A stretch of DNA of 64,000 nucleotides from Cheiracanthium punctorium. Lineage: Eukaryota; Arthropoda; Arachnida; Araneae; Cheiracanthiidae. Of the stretch, positions 33,467 to 42,478 are shown one piece after another. The stretch is taken from assembly GCA_038373885.1 (NCBI GenBank), contig JAWZYV010014411.1, forward strand, positions 16,667 to 80,666, in the 5' to 3' direction. The notes under the pieces are model-generated. The model was not told where the DNA came from. It searched no databases and was given only the letters and a program-made list of their open reading frames with translations. Within the stretch, counting starts at the first letter, position 1. Every line of letters begins with the position of its first letter. Both the position numbers and the translations under genes were made by a program.

Positions 33467-33655
33467 CGGTGGAACCTGCTAAAGTGACCACCTTGGTAAA
33501 GAGATCATCTGTCTATAGTGACAACTTTAATGCAATTTCACTTTACAACATCACACTTTGCCACCTTTATAAGGTGACCGTCTTTAACTGGTCACCTTTA
33601 TAAGGTGACCAGTTTTGTTCATCCCGAGGGTAATCCCATTAGACAGGTTCCACTG
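33467..33655. mobile_element. Tigger-type MITE
   Basis: The left end is CGGTGGAACCTGCTAAAGTG and the right end, inward, CAGTGGAACCTGTCTAATGG, with TA on both sides. Internally aaggtgacc(a/g)-tctttaactggtcacct forms a short hairpin around 33570-33612. Confidence 0.8.
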
Positions 33656-33842
33656 TACAAATAAAACTGGGAAGTGTGCTCCAGCCACTGTGGCGATAGC
33701 GAGTCAATAAAATTTGCCCCTCCTTCTGTTTAAAAATAAAAGCTCTATTGTTTTTGTAACTAGAGAAATTATGCTTAGTTCACAAGGATTCAATAAGTAT
33801 TTGTGTAAATATTCTTGGTGTATGTATATATATATGTATGTA

Positions 33843-34039
33843 CACTCTCCAAAAAAAGTATTCGAGCAAGAGAGAAATTTCCTACGTTGGTTTGGTATAT
33901 CGAAGAATATGAATTAGGCTATGTATAAATATGACTTTCTATATTTCTATCAAGTTCTGCGTTTTTCAAAAACTCAATTATTATTCGCAAATCTAAAATA
34001 GGAAATTTCTCTCTTGCTCGAATACTTTTTTGGAGGGTG
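33843..34039. mobile_element. Mariner-type MITE with about 42-bp TIRs
   Basis: Ends CACTCTCCAAAAAAAGTATT and (inward) CACCCTCCAAAAAAGTATTC, both continuing cgagcaagagagaaatttcc; TA on both sides (33841-33842, 34040-34041). Two short pairs (gaatat, ttgcg-atct) in the middle; no coding. Confidence 0.85.
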
Positions 34040-34062
34040 TATATATATATATATATATATAT

Positions 34063-34388
34063 CAGGGGCGTAGCCAAGGGCGGGGGGTTAGGGGGGTCAT
34101 AACCCCCCCCCAATGAGGAATTTTTTGTCATACAAAATATATATTCTTCACTACATTATCAGACACACGGATGCATATATATGAGTTGTATAGGGATGGA
34201 CGCGAGACGACTTTTTTGCGAGACGAGACACACATTTTTAACATTACGATATAGGGATTTTTGCGAGACGAGACAAAGCTTTTAGGCTATTTTGCGAGAC
34301 GCGAGACTCTTACTTTCGTCTCGCGTCCATCCTTAGAGTTGTAGTAGTCGTAACCCCCCCCCATGAAAAATTTCTGGCTACACCCCTG
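34063..34388. mobile_element. hAT MITE, CAGGGGCGTAGCC family, host of a nested hAT
   Basis: The left end is CAGGGGCGTAGCCAAGG and the right end, inward, CAGGGGTGTAGCCAG; flanks atatatat on both sides (within an AT run, so only consistent). Same interior as the copy at 20373. Interrupted at 34191. Confidence 0.8.
34191..34335. mobile_element. hAT MITE, TAGGGATGGACGCG family, nested
   Basis: Ends TAGGGATGGACGCGAGACGA and (inward) TAAGGATGGACGCGAGACGA, exact 8-bp flanks gagttgta (34183-34190, 34336-34343). Interior is built of gcgagacgaga repeats. Confidence 0.9.
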
Positions 34389-34509
34389 ATATATATATAT
34401 ATAGTTGGCTCTCTGTTTAACGACTTTTAAGGAACCGTGAAAATGTAAAAAATCGTCCTGGGGCGCCTGCATTCTGGGGCGGTTGCCTTGGTTGGACGAT
34501 TTTTTCAGA

Positions 34510-34666
34510 GGCTCTAACGCGTATTCACGTTAAATCTGGAGAAAACCATCTGGAAAAAACTCCAGATAGTTAGATCGACAGCCGCGCGGTAGGCCCAAAC
34601 GCAGGACCTTCACACTTCAGCCATCTATCATGTCGAGTGTCTTATCCACTCGGCCATGGTAGGGCC
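34510..34666 (-). mobile_element. tRNA-derived SINE inserted in Tigger transposase
   Basis: On the minus strand it starts cctaccatggccgagtgg, with an A-box-like tggccgagtgg (as in Leu/Ser tRNAs) and a B-box-like ggtcctgcgtttgggcc, followed by the body shared with 27660-27812. It breaks the Tigger frame immediately after ISGP. An inverted pair aaaaaatcgtcc/ggacgatttttt (34449-34505) lies at its tail side. Confidence 0.6.
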
Positions 34667-34995
34667 CAGAAATTAGAATGTTGGATGCTCTTGCTTCATG
34701 CAAACATTTGCATGCAGAAGTGCCTTGGTGCAGAAGTGCCTTGAAACTCTTCCTATTGGCCACACTGACTTTTCGGTCGTTTGGATTTGGATCCCGAACT
34801 AAATTTTTGTGCTGCTGCAAGAATTTTCTCTTTGCTTCTAAAATACCTTTGAGAATACACTCAGGTAGTTGAGATTGTCTTGCGAATTGCACTTTTGACA
34901 TTCCCCGACACTTTTTTCCCACTCTTAAAAAAATTTTCCCCTGTTCCTGTAGCGTAAGATGAAAAAGAAAAATCGTTGTTAAACTGAAACGACGT
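34667..34995 (-). pseudogene. Tigger transposase N-terminal DNA-binding part (CENPB-type HTH)
   Basis: On the minus strand the frame reads GKKCRGMSKVQFARQSQLPE, then a KGILEAKRKFL helix, a basic NPNDRK linker, FKALLHQGTSACKCLHEARA and ILISGP, where Tigger proteins have W..AR...IPISGP. It then runs into the SINE. The usual helix with DKG..V..IA is partly lost upstream by frame breaks. DDE domain absent. Confidence 0.6.
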
Positions 34996-35072
34996 CGTCT
35001 TTGAATAGAAATTTTTTACGTTGGAGTTGTTGGGACTTTGAAATATCGTCTTTGGAAAGAGATCGTCGTTAA

Positions 35073-35332
35073 CCCATTTATGCCTAGTGTCCCTTTTTTG
35101 GGACGACATTTTCGCTATCAGTTGAAAACGTTATTTATTTTTCCTAGGCTTTATTCACGAGTATTGGTACTCAACTCCACAGAGTATTTTAACATGACGA
35201 AGTAGGATATCGACATTTCAATTTTAAAAGTAGTCATCCCTTGTGCAAGAAGTTGATATCAGAAATATATCTATTATTGCTGGTATTAGCAAAAATCGAA
35301 GAAAGTCGCAAAAATATCTGGCCACAAATGGG
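35073..35332 (+). mobile_element. piggyBac-like MITE, copy 1
   Basis: Ends CCCATTTATGCCTAGTGTCC and (inward) CCCATTTGTGGCCAGATATT, flanked by TTAA (35069-35072, 35333-35336). Inserted in the Tigger terminal region (cgtcgttaaac target). A reverse-oriented homologue is at 8370-8645. The ORF spanning its right half belongs to no protein. Confidence 0.85.
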
Positions 35333-35381
35333 TTAAACAAAGAGTCGACTGTATATACAGTGCTACTTTTTCAAATTTCAG

Positions 35382-35884
35382 TTCGCGAGTTAGTATCGGG
35401 CATGCAGCTGGGTGATAAAAAACTATCCAGGTTATTACTAGAGATGCGCAGTAAGGCGGGCGCTCAAGTAGGCGACGATTTGCTAAAAACATTATTTGTT
35501 CAGAGGCTGCCTGCCAACGTCAGCAAATCAGCCATTTCGAACGATAATTTAGACAAGTTAGCCTAGATGGCGGACGGTATTATGGCCGCTACGGGGCCAA
35601 TACCAAGTGTGCAAGGTGTACATAACGATAACGAAATTAAATCACTCATATTAGATATTTCGTCACGTTTGCAAAAGCTGGAAACACGAAATGCGGAGGA
35701 TAGGCCAAGGCGACCCTCCACACGCGCACGATATTTCAGAGGGCGGAGTAAATCTCGCAATAGGCAAACTCCCGCTAGTAGCGACAGCTCGTTATGCTGG
35801 TACCATGAAAACTTTAAGGAGAAAGCTAGGAAATGTAAGGAACCTTGTACTTGGTCGGGAAACCGCTAAGGCCGTCACTCGAGC
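35382..35884 (+). pseudogene. Gypsy gag, C-terminal part with CxYHxxF...C zinc-like motif
   Basis: Reads VRELVSGMQLGDKKLSRLL, then LLKTLFVQRLP, one in-frame TAG (35564-35566) within LDKLA-(stop)-MADGI, a basic region (RRPSTRARYFRGRSKSR) and CWYHENF...CKEPC, the zinc-binding-like signature typical of arthropod Gypsy Gag C-termini. A TAA at 35867-35869 follows. The next Gypsy piece starts after the MITE at 35885. Otherwise well preserved, so the stop may be one of few disabling changes here. Confidence 0.9.
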
Positions 35885-36051
35885 CGGGGCCGGACCAAGG
35901 GGGGTGCGAATGTAGACGATCGCCTAAGGCCCCGCGCTTATAGAGGCCCCGCTCTTGGGCCATTTTATTGCTATCTCATAAGACATGATAGAGAAGAGGC
36001 CCCGCTCTAACGCTTCGCCTGGGGCCCCGCACGCCCCTCGGGCCGTCTCTG
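35885..36051. mobile_element. hAT MITE, CAGGGCCGGCCC family, copy 2
   Basis: Starts CGGGGCCGGACCAAGG and ends (inward) CAGAGACGGCCCGAGGGG, flanked by ctcgagc (35878-35884, 36052-36058). About 167 bp; compared with copy 1 it has an extra gcgcttatagaggccc block. It sits in the linker between Gag and protease of Gypsy. Confidence 0.9.
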
Positions 36052-36058
36052 CTCGAGC

Positions 36059-36476
36059 AGAAGGGTGACGGCACACCTTTGATCATTAGGCTATACTTGA
36101 GCGATAGGTCGTCAAATATGCGTTTTTTAATTTACACTGGCGCAGACATGTCTGTGATGCCGAATACGGACTGTAAGCAACAAAGTACTCCCGATAAGCT
36201 TCAGCTTTTTGCTGCGAATGGGACAGTAATTAATACTTATGGCCAGAAGTTACTGAAACTAGACCTAGGTTTAAGGAGAGAATTTCATTGGCCTTTCGTC
36301 CTCGCGGATGTATCCCAGCCAATTATCGGTGTTGATTTTTTAAGGCATTTTGGCCTACTAATTGATATCCGTAGAGGAAAGCTGCGCGACCCAGTTACCA
36401 ACCTGGAAGCAAAAGGGGACTTAAAAATTAAAACCATTTATAATATTAAAGCGGTAGCGCACAGCTCACCGTTCCA
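36059..36476 (+). pseudogene. Gypsy aspartic protease domain, catalytic Asp changed
   Basis: The frame (ORF from 36079) reads RFLIYTGADMSVMP where retropepsins have LIDTGAD; the catalytic Asp is Tyr (tac at about 36132). Downstream are LQLFAANGTVINTYG (flap region) and QPIIGVDFLRHFGLLID (the usual ILGADFL). It then ends at an hAT element at 36477. The protease normally cleaves the Gag-Pol polyprotein; the change should inactivate it. Confidence 0.9.
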
Positions 36477-37775
36477 CAGAGGCGGATCTACGGGGGGGGG
36501 CTATAGGGGCTATAGCCCCCCCCATTGAAACTGAATTTAGACTAGATAGAATAGAATTCTGATTCTTAGTTAAAAACTACGTGTCTAAAATCGGTTATTT
36601 TGAAATTTTAATTTACTTTTTTGATTTATTACTCAGCTTTTTAGACTTGACCTCAATCAATGGTTTTTAACCCTTTCGTTCCCAGGCTACAGGTATTTTC
36701 AAAACGAGTCTCAAATTTCGGGCTAAGGAATCGCCCGAAATTTCGTCTTCTCCTTGAAACATTTCGGTTTCTTTTAAGGATCATCAGTAACCTAGTTTTA
36801 CCATATATACGTGATAGCGCAGAACAGCTAATTGTTTGAACGGGTTATGGCAAGTGCAAAGAACAGTGTTTGAGCGATGATGTCCATTCACCCCCTGCAA
36901 AGTCATAAAAAGGGGGAACTAAAAATACATATAATTCGCTGTTAATATAAACAGTCTTTGCGCGCGCCTTGTGCGGTGCGCGTCTCGGATTCTGTACTGA
37001 TGTGTACCTGATGTGGAATACCTTATGATAGATGTACACACAGACCTCTAAATACACATAGACTAGACACCGCTATGATTTCTCTGTGACTAAAGTGATC
37101 AGAAGCAGTGAGAGGGGCTGAGAGCTACCAGACGGTCCCGAAGACTGTTTACAAGTTCATGAACAAAAGATCGGTACTCTTTCGCTTTGTAGAAAGGGGA
37201 AAGCGCAGCACCCCCCCCCCTAAGGAAGAGGATTGAATTCGCCAATCGTCATCTTTGGGACCTCCTTGGCAGCTGACAGCTCCTCCTACAGCTCCCGATG
37301 ATTTTAGTCACAACGAAAGCATAGGGGCCCTAGTAGTAAACGGTCATCGGTTCCTGAAATGCCAATGATCGGACAGGGAGGAAGCGCAGCGCGCGCCATG
37401 CCGTCAACCCCGATAGATATCGGAATTGACGGCCATGCAAGGTTCTCCATCGCGTCGGGGGCTCTTATCTCGGAATGCGCTCGGGCATGTCCTCTCCCGA
37501 ATAGTAGGGTTGGATCATCGGCAAGGGGGGAAAATTGGGCGTAGAGCCGTTGTAAAGCCGATGCGATTGGGGTTATATTCATCTCGGAAGAGCAAACACC
37601 TTGCAACTTAGGATGTGAAGCCTATGACCTTTGATAAAATTTTAAACTGAACAATCGATAAAAATTGGGGTATATACCAGCTAGATAAAATTTTTTAAGA
37701 GTAAAAAAAGCAAATTCGAACTTTTTCCTCTTCTCTTTGAATTTTAATGCTGCCATCTGAACTTCATTTTTCAAG

Positions 37776-37845
37776 CTTCCGAGACTTGGTTTCGAACTGG
37801 GGAGCTAACGCTTGGCAGCCGGGCATTCTAACCACTAGACGGAGG
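37776..37845 (-). mobile_element. tRNA-like sequence (SINE head or tRNA pseudogene)
   Basis: On the minus strand: tagtggttagaat (A-box-like) and agttcgaaacc (B-box-like) 30 bases apart, spaced as in a tRNA. A possible anticodon loop ctgccaa would place GCC. Acceptor and T stems do not pair well, so it is not called a functional tRNA. Confidence 0.4.
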
Positions 37846-38439
37846 GGGGGGGGTCTGACTCGTTATTGGCGAGACTAAAATTTGAAGTGATTGTTGTTTC
37901 AAGTTCGGAATTGGAATATTTAAGTTTCTAATTAAATAAAACGAGACTTTTCCTGTACACTACTCAAAATTAAAAAGATTTTGCAATTTCTATCCGTTTG
38001 AAGCATTTGGGACCTGTGTACGGCCGTAAAAAAAAAAAAAAAAAAGTTTTTCTGTTTTAAAAATATTCATTATAATGAATATTTTAAAAATCTCTCTATA
38101 GATTGAGATTTTTCGAAGATTGTTTCAAACTGTGTAAATTTTTGTTCGCACATCAAGTAAAAGTGACTAAAGCTAAAGGAATGAAATTTACTGACATGAT
38201 AGGCAATCACTCACCTTAAGCTATAATCGTCGGATTTAAAAAAAAATTAGATTTTGAGATTTTTTCTGAAAATCGTTTTAAACTGCGTAAATTTTTGTCG
38301 GCGCATCACATACGACTTAAGTGAATAAAGCAAAATTTAGTGACACGATAGGTGGTCGTACAACTTAAACTATGCCCCTAAAGTTTAAAATTTGGATTAG
38401 ATTTTGAGATTTTGTGAAAACTGTTCAAACTGCTTAAAT

Positions 38440-38701
38440 CCCAGCTAGAAAATGTTTGCACTTCTTGTGCAGAAAATTTGCATATAAAGTGAATATTTTG
38501 AATACTTTGAAAAGTATACACTTTTTGTGCACAATTTTTGACAATATAAAATATTCACTTTTTGGTATGCATAAAAACTGTATATAATTTGCACAAAAAG
38601 TGTATGCTTTCAAAATATTAAAAAATATCCACTTTTTATGCACAAATTATACACAATCTATACTTTTTTTTGCAAAAAAAGTGAAGACATTTCTAGCTGG
38701 G
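38440..38701. mobile_element. CCCAG-ended MITE with TGCACAAAAAGTG motif array
   Basis: Ends CCCAGCTAGAAAATGT and (inward) CCCAGCTAGAAATGTC. The interior consists of at least six forward and inverted copies of a cactttttgtgca-like motif. Flanking bases (aaat, tata) do not show a clear duplication. Inserted into the third 160-bp tandem unit (after gcttaaat, where other units continue ttttgt). Confidence 0.75.
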
Positions 38702-38984
38702 TATATTCATCTCGGAAGAGCAAACGCCTTGCAACTTAGGATGGGAAGCCTATATGACCTTTGGTGAAACTTTTAAACTGAGCAATCGATAAAAATTGGC
38801 ACATATATCGCTGATTTGCATATTAGCTTGTTTATTTCTTTTATTGTATCAATTAATTCATGTACTTTCATATGCATATATAATTTTATAACTAAATATC
38901 CTTTTCTTCAAGGCTGTTCTAGGGAAGAATGCAAGTTTTTGAATGAAATGTCATTTAAAATTTACACAAAGGAAAATTTCTTAT

Positions 38985-38985
38985 G

Positions 38986-39031
<46 letters not shown>
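38985..39031. repeat. AT dinucleotide microsatellite
   Basis: A run of alternating at/ta interrupted once by aaa, ending before taatttcg. Simple repeat. Confidence 0.9.
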
Positions 39032-39034
<3 letters not shown>

Positions 39035-39984
39035 TTCGCACTTTTTCAGGAAACTTCCAGAATTTTTAGTCGCTGACAAATTTTGTTTTAAAAATATTCC
39101 TTGTCACCCCTCTTTGACAGAGATTGACTAAGGCAAGGTGCCCTTTTAGCTAGCACAAGATAGATACATACAGGAGAACACGACATAGCTAAGAGCAGGA
39201 AGAGGACAACATGATTCAGCATTTTGTCGCCTGTCTTGTCTTCCCGCGTAATAGCTTAGCCAATCAGCAACCTTAAAACAAACATATGGTGTGCATATGA
39301 TGCTCTTTGCACATTAATGAAGGAACGGAGATATCCAGCCGTTCAGCTACTTGGTAGAAAGACCGATATAAACCTGTTTGCTCGCTTTACCCTTCGCAAT
39401 CTTGAAAGCGCCTATCAGATCTCAGTGTAAAGATTCGATCATCGGGAAAAGATGAACATACGAAAAATTAAGGATGATCAGAAATGGTCAGGCGATGAAT
39501 AGCCGATGCACCGATCATAGGCCTGGTAAAGCCCGAGCAAAGATTGCTGCTAGGGGGTTGTCTGGTCTACGGGTATTTTGAGGTCTGTGGATGTACATAG
39601 TGAGGGGATGGGGAGTGTAACATAGACATCAAGTGACTAGGAATCCCAAGTGGTAATCTTCTGTATCAATGTGAAAGGTTCTTTTGTTCCGCCATTTGGA
39701 TTTTCAGGGATATTTTGAAAGAATAATATTATTATAGCTAATTTTCCTTACCTGGTTTTCGCACATTTACTGTTTTTACAAAAGTACATCCGTTTTGAAT
39801 GTTTAGGAATGGTGGAAGAATTTCTTGGAAGTACTGTAGTCCTATCTAAGCAGGCTTCAAAGTCTTAGCCCATTGAAATTGCTTTCGCCGCTTGGTCGTT
39901 CTTTTCGGGTGAAGCGCTAGTGTGATTCATTTGTTCTCTATTTAGCTCCGTTCGCGTGTAGAATTTAATTTAAATGCAAATATT

Positions 39985-40161
39985 ATGGCCTCAAGAAAGC
40001 GGTCATTGAATCGTAATGTAGGTGATTATTTTATGAAAATTCCAAAAACTGATAATTTGTCTAGTGAGAGTGAAAGCGGAAATCATCAGGAAGAAATCAT
40101 AAATGCCCAGCCCCAGAACAAGCTATTTCAAGGAGAACAGCACTCACAAAATACAGGGTGA
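39985..40161 (+). pseudogene. hAT transposase N-terminus (remnant)
   Basis: A 58-codon frame starts at an ATG preceded by a possible acceptor (ttctctatttag at 39935-39946). It reads MASRKRSLNRNVGDYFMKIP and then a Ser/Glu-rich segment (SSESESGNHQEE), like the basic, KIPK-containing N-termini of TTF-type hAT transposases. It runs into the mariner MITE inserted at 40154. No zinc finger or RNase H-like core is found downstream before the hAT end. It fits as the first coding exon of the surrounding hAT; the identification is by style, not by a diagnostic motif. Confidence 0.45.
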
Positions 40162-40591
40162 ATCTAAACTCTTGGGCAAAACTTTAAGGGGTGATAGGGC
40201 ACACAATGAGGAATAATAATCACATAGCAATCTGGGGTGAAACGCAGTTTTAACTTACCCGGTAATAATCACTTTTGGAAAAGCATTGAAGTGTCCGTCT
40301 AATTTCTTAACCAAGTTTCATAAGCAATAGGCTCGTCTCCGAAAATTTCATCCATGAAATAAAATAAACTTTTTAAACTATCCATTTTAGTCTTCTGTTT
40401 TGAGAAAAATACATTAGTTTCTGACGAACAATGGTCGGCAAGTGACTGTTGTTTCAGCACTTTTTCCGAAGTGATTATTAACAGCTATACGAAGACGACG
40501 TTGCCGACCCCACATTGCTATGTGATTCTGATTCCTTATTATGTGCCCTATCATCCTTTAAAGTTTTGCCCAAGAGTTTAGATTCACCCTG
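40154..40591. mobile_element. Mariner-type MITE, CAGGGTGAATC family
   Basis: Perfect ends CAGGGTGAATCTAAACTCTT on both sides, with TA outside (40152-40153, 40592-40593). TIRs extend about 95 bp with few changes (including gggcaaaactttaa and cacatagcaat). Non-coding middle. Confidence 0.9.
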
Positions 40592-40593
40592 TA

Positions 40594-41163
40594 TACATGC
40601 ATCACTAACAGGCAGTTTGTAAAGAGGTGCATTATTAGAAAGAATACAATGATATCGCTATGGAAAAAAGAGGTATGATTTAAATTAATTTTTTCAGACA
40701 TTGTTTTTCCTATGAAGTGCAAGTCCTAGCAGGTTCGAGTATTTTATTTTATCGGAAATTCGCACATCTTTCTCGAAATTCGATTACGTAATGCTATATG
40801 TAGGTTGAAAAATGAAATATACAGGCGACATGTAAAAAATCGTGCCAAATGTCGCCAAGCTTCGATAACCAGGTCCTCTGAGAGAAATTTTATAAGGCGG
40901 GACTAAAGTCTTCCCGGCCCCTTTCGTAAAGCACAAAAGTTTCGAAAAAACAGGAGGGACAGAAGGGATTTTTTTTTTTTTTTTTTTTTTTTGTAAAACT
41001 GCTCTTTTAATGATTTTCATACAAAATGCTAAAAGGAAAGAGAGTGGGAGGGAAGTTTGTCTGATATGTAATGATACTTTTAATTCATGTTCGAAGATTG
41101 AAAAAAATACTAATATTTAAATGGTAAAATTAACATTTCTGCCATCTAAATCATTCTAGAATT
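40594..41163. other. hAT interior, no gene seen
   Basis: A T-run at 40971-40993 is the only notable feature. No credible ORF. Confidence 0.4.
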
Positions 41164-41165
41164 AT

Positions 41166-41686
41166 CCCAGATAGCACAGTTGTTCATTTTATATCCATTT
41201 CTGATCCATCTCGCCCATATAACGTCCATGTCTATAGATAGACATCCAGAAGACAATATTTATGGACATAATCTGGAAAATCCAGAAACTGTCCATGAAT
41301 AGACCAAAATTAGACATTTAATTTCCAGAGTAAGTCTTTTTTATAGACGTGTCCCAGATAATCCATAGTACGTTAGTGAAATGGCAAGAAGCATGGATGG
41401 AGATGTCCAAGACTTGACCTAAGTAGGTCCATATATAGACGTTGATGTCCAAGACTTGCCCATACTAAGTCCATACGTGGACTTAGTATGGGCAAGTCTT
41501 GTATACGTAAGCACGTCCATAATTATGTCTATATAGATGTCTATAAGATTTCATATGGGCGACCTATAGTGCCATATTGATCTAAAAGAGACGAGAATCC
41601 GACGAATCGTGGATGTTTAATGGACATGTCAACTTGTCTATATGACGTCTTCTGGGAGGGTTCTGGACAAGTTTGTGCTATCTGGG
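41166..41686. mobile_element. CCCAG-ended MITE with GTCCAT/TAGAC motif array and AT TSD
   Basis: Ends CCCAGATAGCACAGTTGTTC and (inward) CCCAGATAGCACAAACTTGT; flanked by at on both sides (41164-41165, 41687-41688). The interior is crowded with gtccat/atggac and tagacat/atgtcta motifs. A perfect hairpin with 23-bp arms, aagacttgcccatactaagt + cca, is at 41451-41500 (loop tacg). Confidence 0.85.
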
Positions 41687-41917
41687 ATGTATTCGAAATT
41701 TAGTCTATTTAAAAAAAAGATTTTAATTAAAGACCTATAAATGAAATTCTTAACACACTCTGAAAAATTTACGGACGCACTTTAGCTGAACACGGGCCCC
41801 GGGGTGGCGCCCCCCCCCCCTCTCGTAGGGCCTGTGGATAACTGTGCCCAAATTATTGAATACCCAGTAAGTTAGCCCCCCCCTTTACCCAATCCTAGAT
41901 CCGCCACTGCCGTTCCA

Positions 41918-42476
41918 TGTTCTCCTAAGTAAATATCCTAGCCTAACAGACGTGTCATCAACGCTCAAGACTCCTAAACATGAAGTAAAACATGTAATTG
42001 AAACCAAAGGTCCACCGGTGTTTGCCAAGCCAAAGAGGCTGCCGCCGGATAAACCGGATAAACTTAAGGTCGCGAGGCAAGAGTTCCAATTTATTGTAAA
42101 TGCATGGATTTGTAGACCGTCAAGTAGCAGTTGGGCCAGCCCCACTACATATGGTTCCAAAATCTAATGGTGACTGGCGTCCCTGCGGGGATTATAGAGC
42201 TTTAAATGCAGCCACGATGCGATACCTGATCGTTACCCCGAACCACATATACAGGACTGTGTGCAAGTGTTATATGGGAAGTCTATATTTTCAACTATAG
42301 ATCTTGCCAGAGCATATCACCAGATTCCTGTACGTCCAGAAGACGTTCACAAAACGGCAGTAACCACTTCGTTTGGATTATTTGAATTTTGTTCATGCCT
42401 TTCGGTTTGGCTAATGCGGAGTCCACGTTTCAGCGATTCATACATAAGGTGTTACATGGTTTTGACTTTTGGGGGA
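41918..42476 (+). pseudogene. Gypsy reverse transcriptase, first part
   Basis: Across at least three frames: [39 protein letters not shown] (RT motif), [14 protein letters not shown] with the first catalytic Asp, [13 protein letters not shown] and then, after a frameshift near 42390, [15 protein letters not shown]. This is the standard order of Ty3/Gypsy RT. It stops at the insertion at 42479, within the stretch leading to the YxDD box. Confidence 0.95.
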
Positions 42477-42478
42477 TA

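Larger units (their letters stand above)
34402..35351 (-). mobile_element. Tigger/pogo element with N-terminal transposase remnant
   Basis: Ends TAGTTGGCTCTCTGTTTAAC and (inward) CAGTCGACTCTTTGTTTAAC, with TA outside both. Carries a minus-strand CENP-B-type HTH fragment, a SINE (34510-34666) and a piggyBac-like MITE (35073-35332), so three insertions are stacked here inside Gypsy gag. Confidence 0.8.
32350..35381. mobile_element. Composite insertion in gag
   Basis: Left junction: a hAT-type end CAGGGGCGGATCCAGTG at 32350. Right junction: caaatttcag|ttcgcg. The Gag reading resumes in order across it. The matching right hAT end is missing, so the original insert was probably truncated or rearranged. 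Nested inside are Tigger MITE 33467, mariner MITE 33843, hAT 34063 and Tigger 34402. The part 32466-33466 has no supported gene. Confidence 0.6.
37568..38812 (+). repeat. Pair of about 113-bp direct repeats flanking 1 kb
   Basis: Copies at 37569-37680 and 38702-38812 share tatattcatctcggaagagc, ccttgcaacttaggatg and actga(a/g)caatcgataaaaat. Between them lie a tRNA-like piece (37776-37845), three diverged units of about 160 bp (38100-38440) sharing gattttgagatttt and aactgcgtaaatttttgt, and the MITE at 38440. Confidence 0.7.
37023..39603. repeat. Inverted arms suggesting a further element inside the hAT
   Basis: gatgtacacacagacctcta followed by aatacacatagactagac (37027-37065) is matched in inverse by gtctggtctacgggtatttt followed by gaggtctgtggatgtacat (39559-39599). 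Arms are about 50 bp, diverged. The outer termini and a duplication could not be fixed. Between them lies a GC-richer patch (37200-37600) with no recognised protein. Confidence 0.4.
36477..41909 (+). mobile_element. hAT transposon (5.4 kb) with remnant transposase start
   Basis: The left end is CAGAGGCGGATCTACGG and the right end, inward, CAGTGGCGGATCTAGGA. Exact 8-bp flanks ccgttcca (36469-36476, 41910-41917). A plausible hAT N-terminus lies at 39985. Nested in it are a CCCAGCTAG MITE (38440), a mariner MITE (40154) and a CCCAGATAG element (41166). Most of 36490-37560 and 38813-39980 shows no gene. Confidence 0.85.

Noticed and set aside
37776..37845. Functional tRNA gene on the minus strand
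   Set aside because: A and B boxes are present but acceptor and T stems do not pair; kept only as SINE/tRNA-like.
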